Shown: piece after piece, positions 1 through 5,193 of the stretch
Layout of the letters: each line of letters begins with the position of its first letter
Numbering within the stretch: position 1 is the first letter of the stretch
Assembly: GCA_903958995.1 (NCBI GenBank)
Contig: CAJBVG010000120.1
Span: 1 to 5,644, forward strand
DNA length: 5,644 nucleotides
Reading direction: 5' to 3'
Source: an uncultured bacterium
GTDB lineage: Bacteria; Bacteroidota; Bacteroidia; Sphingobacteriales; Sphingobacteriaceae
The notes under the pieces: model-generated
Told to the model about the DNA's origin: nothing
Databases searched by the model: none
Seen by the model: the letters and a program-made list of their open reading frames with translations, nothing else
Position numbers and translations under genes: made by a program

Positions 1-270
1 AGCTTCGAGCAAAGAGGCAATAAAAATATACAGGTTTACTCGTACGACTTCTCTAAGGCTTACCACGAGCAATTAGACGGAATGGTAGAGCGACGCATGC
101 GCGTTGCTATTAAAGCCGTTGGAAGCTACTGGTACACTGCCTGGGTGAACGCTGGGCAACCAAACATGAAGAAATTAATCAACAAATCGCAAAGCGATAC
201 TGAAAAAGAAAAAGCAGAGAAAGATGAAGCGGCTTTTCAGAATGGGAAAGCGTTGGGGAGGGTAGAATAG
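1..270 (+). CDS. C-terminal fragment of a zinc-dependent phospholipase C / S1-P1 nuclease-like protein (5' end outside window)
   Basis: The reading frame is open from the first base to a TAG stop at 268-270, giving 89 residues. The ATG at 82 is an internal methionine, since the same frame runs upstream to the window edge. The diagnostic stretch is residues 24-60, containing HEQLDGMVERRM and then VGSYWYTAWVNAGQP. From memory, this combination matches the C-terminus of Bacteroidota proteins annotated as zinc-dependent phospholipase C family or S1/P1 nuclease, which are exported metal-dependent hydrolases. The zinc-binding histidines and any signal peptide would lie upstream of the window, so the catalytic assignment cannot be verified here. 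The last ~30 residues are a charged Lys/Glu-rich tail (TEKEKAEKDEAA) that looks poorly constrained. The final codons merge into the repeat array that follows. The gene converges with dnaN across a shared terminator. Confidence is high that this is a coding end and moderate for the family. Confidence 0.6.
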   Translation, partial: SFEQRGNKNIQVYSYDFSKAYHEQLDGMVERRMRVAIKAVGSYWYTAWVNAGQPNMKKLINKSQSDTEKEKAEKDEAAFQNGKALGRVE

Positions 271-390
271 TCGAAGGGTCGAAACGTCGAAATGTCGAAT
301 AGTCGAATAGTCGAAGGGTCGAATAGTCGAAGGGTCGAATAGTCGAAGGGTCGAATAGTCGAAGGGTCGAATAGTCGAATAGTCGAAGGG
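271..390 (+). repeat. 8-bp tandem repeat array, 15 units of TCGAANNG
   Basis: Fifteen contiguous units of exactly 8 bp start at the base after the upstream stop codon. Every unit begins TCGAA and ends in G. In order, the last three bases are GGG, ACG, ATG, TAG, TAG, GGG, TAG, GGG, TAG, GGG, TAG, GGG, TAG, TAG, GGG. The centre is therefore a near-perfect 16-bp repeat (TCGAAGGGTCGAATAG), and the first three units are the most diverged. There are no spacers. The array sits in the 3' untranslated region of the plus-strand gene and just upstream of the terminator hairpin. Eight is not a multiple of three, and TAG occurs in the plus-strand units, so it is not protein-coding in that direction. Near-identical units suggest recent expansion by slippage. 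Any function is unknown. Confidence 0.95.
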
Positions 391-394
391 TCAT

Positions 395-433
395 AAAAAA
401 AAAGGGTTGTAAGTGTAAACTTCAACCCTTTTT
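395..433. terminator. Bidirectional intrinsic terminator between convergent genes
   Basis: An 11-bp perfect stem pairs 399-409 (AAAAAGGGTTG) with 423-433 (CAACCCTTTTT). After a single bulged T at 410, four more pairs (411-414 AAGT with 419-422 ACTT) close a 4-base loop, GTAA on the plus strand. Read on the minus strand, as dnaN would be transcribed, the stem is followed by nine consecutive T (complement of A395-A403), the classic intrinsic terminator form. Read on the plus strand the T tract is five bases, from within the stem. It therefore probably ends dnaN transcription strongly and the plus-strand gene less strongly. Confidence 0.85.
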
Positions 434-444
434 AAATTATAATA

Positions 445-492
445 TTTTTCGAAGTTTCGACAATTCGACAATTCGATAATTCGACTTTTCGA
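445..492 (-). repeat. 8-bp tandem repeat array, 6 diverged units of TCGAANNN in inverted orientation
   Basis: Read on the minus strand from the base after the dnaN stop codon, six contiguous 8-bp units are TCGAAAAG, TCGAATTA, TCGAATTG, TCGAATTG, TCGAAACT and TCGAAAAA. All share TCGAA with the array at 271-390 and keep the same 8-bp period, but they run on the opposite strand and vary more in the last three bases. TCGAATTG differs from TCGAATAG of the other array at one base. The array lies in the dnaN 3' untranslated region, between its stop codon and the terminator hairpin. Its function is unknown. The lower G+C and greater divergence suggest it is older or less recently expanded than the facing array. 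Confidence 0.85.
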
Positions 493-1617
493 TTAAGCGT
501 AGCTATTCAACATCACCGGCATAACAAGCATCAATACATCTTCGCTGTTATCTGCTGTTACTGGTAATAAGATACCTGCACGGTTTGGAGTCGACATTTC
601 TAAAATGACTTCTTCAGTATTTAAGTTACTTAGCATTTCGATAATGAATTTCGCATTGAATCCGATTTCGATGTCTTCACCTTCGTATTGGCAACCTAAA
701 CGTTCGTGAGCTTCGTTAGAGAAGTCCATATCTTCTGCTGAAATTTGCAATTCAGAACCAGATATTTTCAAACGAACTTGGTGAGTTGTTTTGTTTGAGA
801 AGATTGAAACACGACGTAAACAAGATAATAATTGGTTACGATCGATAGTTAATTTATTAGGATTATTCACAGGAATTACTGCTTCATAATCTGGATATTT
901 TTCGTCGATTAAGCGACAAATTAAGTTCACATTATTGAATGAAAACGAAGCATTGGTGTTGTTATACTCCACGTTAACGCTAATGTCTTCAACAGGCAAC
1001 GATGATTTTAAAAGGTTCAATGCTTTTTTAGGTAAGATGAACGAACTCGTAACATCTGCCTTAGCATCTCTTCTTCTGTAACGTACCAATTTATGAGCAT
1101 CTGTAGCCACAAACGTTAAATTCTCGGTCGACATTTGACAGTAAACACCTGTCATTGCCGGACGAAGTTCGTCTGTACTCACTGCGAAAATTGTTTTAGA
1201 AATCGCTTCCGATAAAACCGAAGCAGAAATCATTAACGAAGCTGCTTGTTCGATTTTAGGAATTTTAGGGAAATCTTCACCATTCTCACCTACTAACTTG
1301 TATTTACCTTCTCCAGCAGTCATCTCAATTGAGAAATTATCTGAACTAATAGTAAAAGTGATCGGTTGTTCTGGTAAAGTTTTTAATGTGTCTAATAAAA
1401 TTTTAGAAGGCACAGCAATTTTTCCATTTTCTTTCGCTTCAACAGCTAACGAGGTAGTCATCGTTGTTTGTAAATCGGTTGCAGAAACTGTTAGGTTTCC
1501 ATCGTTGATTTCGAAAAGGAAATTTTCAATAATTGGTAATACTGTATTAGTGCTCAAAGCACCGCTAATTACTTGTAATTGCTTCAGTAATGCCGAAGAA
1601 GATACAATAAACTTCAT
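493..1617 (-). CDS. dnaN: DNA polymerase III subunit beta (sliding clamp)
   Basis: This encodes the replicative sliding clamp, a ring-shaped homodimer that encircles DNA and tethers DNA polymerase III and other clamp-binding proteins. The 374-residue length fits the family (about 365-380). The product begins MKFIVSSSALLKQL, a typical clamp N-terminus. The three clamp domains fall at roughly residues 1-120, 128-248 and 250-374. Family-like motifs include RPAMTGVY (152-159), ATDAHKLVR (171-179), LIDEKYPDY (236-244), NAKFIIEML (321-329) and the C-terminal MPVML (366-370), which corresponds to MPMRL of the E. coli clamp at the peptide-binding pocket. The ATG at 1617 is chosen because it gives the canonical N-terminus. 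The leader has no strong Shine-Dalgarno sequence, as is usual in Bacteroidota. The gene lies 48 bp downstream of the DUF4340 gene on the same strand, has its own -7 box, and ends at a strong terminator. It appears intact. dnaA is not adjacent in this window. Confidence 0.97.
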   Translation of the reverse strand: MKFIVSSSALLKQLQVISGALSTNTVLPIIENFLFEINDGNLTVSATDLQTTMTTSLAVEAKENGKIAVPSKILLDTLKTLPEQPITFTISSDNFSIEMTAGEGKYKLVGENGEDFPKIPKIEQAASLMISASVLSEAISKTIFAVSTDELRPAMTGVYCQMSTENLTFVATDAHKLVRYRRRDAKADVTSSFILPKKALNLLKSSLPVEDISVNVEYNNTNASFSFNNVNLICRLIDEKYPDYEAVIPVNNPNKLTIDRNQLLSCLRRVSIFSNKTTHQVRLKISGSELQISAEDMDFSNEAHERLGCQYEGEDIEIGFNAKFIIEMLSNLNTEEVILEMSTPNRAGILLPVTADNSEDVLMLVMPVMLNSYA

Positions 1618-1642
1618 TTCTTAATTCGTTCTAGTTTGATAA

Positions 1643-1650
1643 CAAATATA
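1643..1650 (-). promoter_or_regulatory. Putative Bacteroidota-type -7 promoter element for dnaN
   Basis: On the minus strand these bases read TATATTTG, an exact fit to the TAnnTTTG -7 consensus recognised by the Bacteroidota primary sigma factor. The box ends 25 bp before the dnaN ATG, predicting a short leader of about 20 nt. I could not find a clear TTG -33 element 17-23 bp upstream, where the sequence overlaps the end of the DUF4340 gene. The promoter may therefore be weak or rely on the -7 box alone. It sits in a 48-bp AT-rich gap, the expected place for an internal promoter. Confidence 0.5.
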
Positions 1651-1665
1651 TAATATTAATTGGGC

Positions 1666-2679
1666 TTATTGAATAGGCTTCGAAAAGAATTCTTTATAGT
1701 TGACGATCAAGTTATTAAACACTCGATACTGCCCATTATAAATGAATTGATTATCAACCCTTACAAAGCATCTATCTTGGTCGAAATCATAGTTTTCTGA
1801 TTTCGGTAAGAATATTTCACCATTAAAATATCTCTTAAATAGCTCTACTTTATGCTTATCCCCTTCTTTCTCTAAAACGGTTATAGTCGCCAAAAGGTTT
1901 TCTGGGATAAGTAATTCTGCTACGGAAACCTTCTTTTGGTCTAGTATGTTTTCATACTGAATATCAGAATAAGCCAACAAATATTTTCTTAAAAACTCCC
2001 CATTGATGCCTGTTTTTACAGTATCACCAAGCATGTTATATAAACTAACATAGTCTTTCCCTTCTACTTTTAAGGTAAAAGAAGCACCTGGACTTTGAGG
2101 GTAGTCAATTTGAATTAGACTAATATTTTGAGGAGCAATTCTAAAAATACCACGATCTCTCCAAACATTAACATTCGTATTAAAACGTACTGTTAAATAT
2201 CCTTCAAAACCTGGTATATGTGTAATAAATGGATCATCGGCTCCATCCAACATCATAAATGTACCAGTACCATCCATAGTTGGCCCACCAACAAAATATT
2301 TTTTCTCTAATGACCCATCGGTATACACTTCAACTTGTATAGCACCAGTAGAAAGTTGTTTCATTAGATTTTCTCTCATTGGCTTATTCACTGGCGATTT
2401 TACTTCAACTCGTTTAATGGTTTCAAGTAATACTCCCAATACATCTCTACGAACTGGAATACTATCGCTAACAAACCATTTCTTATTCTTTTTAGTGAGC
2501 ACTAGAACCTTTCCTGTTTTATCAGAAATAACAACCTTGTCAATGGATGCCGTATCTTCTACTGCAAAAGATTTTTTGTTATTACTAATACTTCCATTAC
2601 CACCTTTTTTATAATACAAGTACCCCGCTACAACCAATAAAACCAGGAGTAATATGATATATAATCTATTTTTCTTCAT
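1666..2679 (-). CDS. DUF4340 domain-containing membrane-anchored protein
   Basis: This is a 337-residue protein with a short basic N-terminus (MKKNR) and one hydrophobic helix at about residues 6-23 (LYIILLLVLLVVAGYLYY). The rest is soluble, so it is probably anchored in the inner membrane with its body in the periplasm. Residues 38-95 show the pattern I associate with DUF4340: FAVEDTASIDKVVISD, a short beta-rich stretch ending in KKWFVSDS, then RRDVLGVLLETIKRVEV. No catalytic motif is visible. Members of this family are known next to ABC transporters of the GldF/GldG type, and here the gene follows gldG on the same strand after 83 bp of repeats. I infer a structural or regulatory partner of that transporter, but nothing in the sequence proves it. 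The ATG at 2679 gives a sensible signal-anchor. The alternative is an unrelated lipid- or envelope-associated protein. The family call rests on pattern memory. Confidence 0.75.
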   Translation of the reverse strand: MKKNRLYIILLLVLLVVAGYLYYKKGGNGSISNNKKSFAVEDTASIDKVVISDKTGKVLVLTKKNKKWFVSDSIPVRRDVLGVLLETIKRVEVKSPVNKPMRENLMKQLSTGAIQVEVYTDGSLEKKYFVGGPTMDGTGTFMMLDGADDPFITHIPGFEGYLTVRFNTNVNVWRDRGIFRIAPQNISLIQIDYPQSPGASFTLKVEGKDYVSLYNMLGDTVKTGINGEFLRKYLLAYSDIQYENILDQKKVSVAELLIPENLLATITVLEKEGDKHKVELFKRYFNGEIFLPKSENYDFDQDRCFVRVDNQFIYNGQYRVFNNLIVNYKEFFSKPIQ

Positions 2680-2692
2680 AAATACAATACAA

Positions 2693-2727
2693 TAAATTCT
2701 AAATTTTAAATTCTAAATTCTAAATTC
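2693..2727 (-). repeat. 7-bp tandem repeat, 5 units of GAATTTA
   Basis: On the minus strand the units read GAATTTA, GAATTTA, GAATTTA, AAATTTA and GAATTTA, contiguous with a strict 7-bp period. They begin directly after the GC-rich palindrome at 2728-2747. Two related 7-mers, CAATTAG and GAATTAG, lie on its other side (2748-2761), reaching to one base from the gldG stop codon. The array occupies most of the leader of the DUF4340 gene. It is extremely AT-rich and contains no exact TAnnTTTG box. It may be a slippage product. A role in promoter spacing or message stability is only a possibility. Confidence 0.8.
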
Positions 2728-2747
2728 CCTGTCTGACGCCAGGCAGG
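2728..2747. repeat. GC-rich imperfect palindrome in the gldG-DUF4340 gap
   Basis: The arms CCTGTCTG (2728-2735) and CAGGCAGG (2740-2747) are inverted repeats with one mismatch, which would be a G-U wobble in the minus-strand transcript or an A-C mismatch in the plus. They enclose the 4-base loop ACGC. The element is strikingly GC-rich (14 of 20 bases) within AT-rich surroundings and is flanked on both sides by 7-bp repeats. It is not followed by a T tract on either strand, so it is not a standard intrinsic terminator. It could be a copy of a dispersed REP-like element, or a hairpin that protects the upstream gldAFG message and gives different expression from the DUF4340 gene. Confidence 0.7.
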
Positions 2748-2762
2748 CTAATTCCTAATTGA

Positions 2763-4457
2763 TTAAGCGTATTTGCGTTTACGTTGATAATACAACACAA
2801 TTCCAATGAGTACAATGATAATATTCGGTACGACAATATTAAACACTTGCCATCTAAATTTTTCTTTTTTAATTCGCTCTGTATCTAAGAGTCTTAGTTT
2901 TACTTCTTTTGATCTTGCTGAAATTAAATTATAATCATCGGCTAGCCAATCTATCGCATTCTGAACAAATATACTATTCGAGAAGTTTCTTTTCGTAAAT
3001 CGATCAAAGCCTAATGGATAAATAGCGCTATCGCGTTTAGAGAAATAATTTTTAATGATGTCGCCATCAGAAACTACAATCATTCTAGTCGGTTTGCTTT
3101 CCTCTAAAAATTTAACTTTAGGGTCGTTCGATATTAATCTATTTTTAAATACTGATGTAAATTTACCTTCCAATGCAACTGCAGTAATTAAGTTTTTCTT
3201 AATAAATTGTTGAGGGTTGGGTTCAATAGATAACATTTGTAAAGCTATGCGAACAGGTGCATTTAATATTTTAGAATATTTTGAAGATTGCAATAAAGCT
3301 GTTTTAGTAATTCCTTTAACATCGATAGTATCTATACTACTTGCGAATTCAGATCGGACACCATCCAAGCTTTTCGCTACAGGATGTGTAGTGTTCGAGA
3401 TAAAGATTGGAAAGAACAACCAAGGGAATAGTTCCTGTTGTGGCGAAGAGCCTACATTACCAGTAATTACAGGGATTGGCGCACATTGTACATCTTGAAT
3501 TAAATCATTATTAATACGAGCACCATAACTAAATAGTTGATCATCGAGGTTTAAATTATAGGTGCTTGTAGTCATCATCTGACTTTCTCCTAAACTATCC
3601 ATATCGGCATTTAGGTTATCAATCATCCACAAAATTCTTCCACCATTCATTACATATTGATCGAGATTAAATTTCTCTCCTTCTTTGAATACGCTTGTAG
3701 GTTTTGCTATAACGAGTGCTTTAAATTTGAATAAATCTTCGGGAGCTGTTGCACCAAGATTCACAAAAGAAACATCGTAATAATTTCGCAATGTTTTTAT
3801 AATATCGCCAGTTCTAAACGTATCTAACTCTCCTTGCCCGAATATAAAGGCAATACTAGGACGTTTTACTTGGGTAACTTTTTTAATGTTGTTTACTAAT
3901 TGAAACTCTAAGTTCATTACCGAATTATTCAGAACCTCATCGGCAGAATTTGCAACAGTAGAACTTTGTAATAATTGGAAGGCTTGTTCTCTACCTCTAT
4001 AAGTAACAATAGCTCCAGGTATAACAATTTGTTGGCGTTGCCCGTTTTCATCACGAACTTGAACATTAATAGGTGTTAATCCTTTTTTGTTTAATTGTTG
4101 AATGATTTCCTCACGAACCTTTGGATCAGTTTCTGCGGTAGGGTTTATAAATTCATATTCTAAATTCGAACCTGCATAAGCTTTTAAGTCGTCTAATGTT
4201 TCTTTGGTAGCATTATGTAAACGTTTAAATCCAGCTGGAAATTCTCCTTCTAAATACACTTTTACATACACTACATCATTTAAGTTCTGCATGTACGCTT
4301 TACTTGCATCTGACAATGTGAATCTTTTTTCTTTTGTAAAATCGATTCTGAAAAATGCTAAGGTAGAAATGAAGTTTACTAATATAATGATGAGTAACAT
4401 TACAATTAATGATACCCAAGCTTGTTTCTTTATTGATGTTGATTTATTCTTTCCCAT
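2763..4457 (-). CDS. gldG: Gliding motility-associated ABC transporter auxiliary protein GldG
   Basis: GldG is the auxiliary membrane subunit of the Gld ABC transporter, required for gliding in Flavobacterium johnsoniae. Its substrate is not established. The product has 564 residues, the usual size. A transmembrane helix at about residues 14-36 is followed by the family-type segment FFRIDFTKEKRFTLSDAS (35-52). A large extracytoplasmic region then runs to about residue 538 and carries the ABC-transporter auxiliary domain, with IAFIFGQGELD (202-212), GGRILWMID (272-280) and a later MIVVSDGD. The second helix lies at about 539-557 (FNIVVPNIIIVLIGIVLYY) and is followed by a short basic tail (QRKRKYA) that should face the cytoplasm. 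This two-helix, periplasmic-body arrangement is typical of GldG. The ATG at 4457 lies one base beyond the gldF stop (TAG-T-ATG), so translation is probably coupled. A purine-rich AGAAAGTGG just upstream lies within the end of gldF. The gene is intact, with no frameshift. Confidence 0.92.
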   Translation of the reverse strand: MGKNKSTSIKKQAWVSLIVMLLIIILVNFISTLAFFRIDFTKEKRFTLSDASKAYMQNLNDVVYVKVYLEGEFPAGFKRLHNATKETLDDLKAYAGSNLEYEFINPTAETDPKVREEIIQQLNKKGLTPINVQVRDENGQRQQIVIPGAIVTYRGREQAFQLLQSSTVANSADEVLNNSVMNLEFQLVNNIKKVTQVKRPSIAFIFGQGELDTFRTGDIIKTLRNYYDVSFVNLGATAPEDLFKFKALVIAKPTSVFKEGEKFNLDQYVMNGGRILWMIDNLNADMDSLGESQMMTTSTYNLNLDDQLFSYGARINNDLIQDVQCAPIPVITGNVGSSPQQELFPWLFFPIFISNTTHPVAKSLDGVRSEFASSIDTIDVKGITKTALLQSSKYSKILNAPVRIALQMLSIEPNPQQFIKKNLITAVALEGKFTSVFKNRLISNDPKVKFLEESKPTRMIVVSDGDIIKNYFSKRDSAIYPLGFDRFTKRNFSNSIFVQNAIDWLADDYNLISARSKEVKLRLLDTERIKKEKFRWQVFNIVVPNIIIVLIGIVLYYQRKRKYA

Positions 4458-4458
4458 A

Positions 4459-5187
4459 CTACCACTTTCTACTTTCTAAAACCATACGTGTTAGCAACAC
4501 AAAAAAACTAATAAAACCTATGAAATAAATGGCATCTCGAGAATCCAATACTCCCCTACTCATGGATTGGTAGTGCTCGTTAATACCAACAGATGCTATG
4601 ATATTATCGACCTTACCAAATAAATCTAATTTACTAAACGAATCAAATCCGGCATAGCAAATAAAGCTAATAAACACTGCTACAATAAATGCAATAATTT
4701 GGTTATCGCTCAATGATGATGCGAAAATGCCAATAGATACAAGGCTTGCCGCTAAAAAAATCAATCCGATATACGAACCAATCACTGCACCAGTATCAAC
4801 ATTACCTTTTACTGCGCCTAATTGATATACAGTAACGTAATACATTAAGGTTGGCAGAATTGCCAATACTACAATAGTTAATCCAGCGAAGTATTTCCCT
4901 AAAATAATTTGCAATTCGGTTATTGGGCGAGTGACTAACAATTCTATTGTTCCCGATTTATTTTCTTCGGAGAACGAACGCATCGTAATGGCTGGTATGA
5001 GAAATAAAAAGATCCAAGGTGCAATACCAAAGAAACTATCCATACTGGCAAAGCCATACTCTAAAATGCTAGTGTCTGGAAATACCCAAACAAATAATCC
5101 TGTAACTAATAGAAATACAACAATAGAGATGTATGCTATTAAAGAGCTAAAGAATCCTGCTATTTCTTTCTTAAAAATGGTGAGCAT
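4459..5187 (-). CDS. gldF: Gliding motility-associated ABC transporter permease GldF
   Basis: GldF is the integral-membrane permease that pairs with the GldA ATPase and GldG. The product has 242 residues and is predicted to have six membrane helices at roughly 15-36, 55-70, 101-121, 137-158, 162-181 and 218-235, the ABC-2 type fold. Between helices 2 and 3, residues 69-99 hold RSFSEENKSGTIELLVTRP and ILGKY, the conserved cytoplasmic segment of this permease class that contacts the ATPase. A later HYQSMSRGVLDSRD (205-218) precedes the last helix and is also family-like. The ATG at 5187 gives the typical start MLTIFKKEIAGFF and lies 6 bp after the gldA stop. gldG begins one base after the gldF stop. 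Close packing with both neighbours supports one operon and equal production of the three subunits. A broader alternative name is ABC-2 permease, but the neighbours make GldF the best call. Confidence 0.93.
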   Translation of the reverse strand: MLTIFKKEIAGFFSSLIAYISIVVFLLVTGLFVWVFPDTSILEYGFASMDSFFGIAPWIFLFLIPAITMRSFSEENKSGTIELLVTRPITELQIILGKYFAGLTIVVLAILPTLMYYVTVYQLGAVKGNVDTGAVIGSYIGLIFLAASLVSIGIFASSLSDNQIIAFIVAVFISFICYAGFDSFSKLDLFGKVDNIIASVGINEHYQSMSRGVLDSRDAIYFIGFISFFVLLTRMVLESRKW

Positions 5188-5193
5188 CTTTAG

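Noticed and set aside
82..270. A separate small gene starting at the ATG at 82
   Set aside because: The same frame is open to the first base of the window, and the residues before the ATG continue the same protein family pattern.
271..390. Possible CRISPR array
   Set aside because: The units are 8 bp and directly contiguous with no unique spacers, and no cas gene is present.
179..425. Minus-strand open frames through the 8-bp array that would encode 8-residue repeats such as LRLFDYST
   Set aside because: The frames are open only because the repeat unit lacks stops on that strand; three 8-bp units encode eight residues in any frame. They overlap the terminator and the end of a real gene and have no leader or family match.
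2728..2747. Intrinsic terminator after gldG
   Set aside because: The stem is only 8 bp with one mismatch or wobble and has no T tract on either side.
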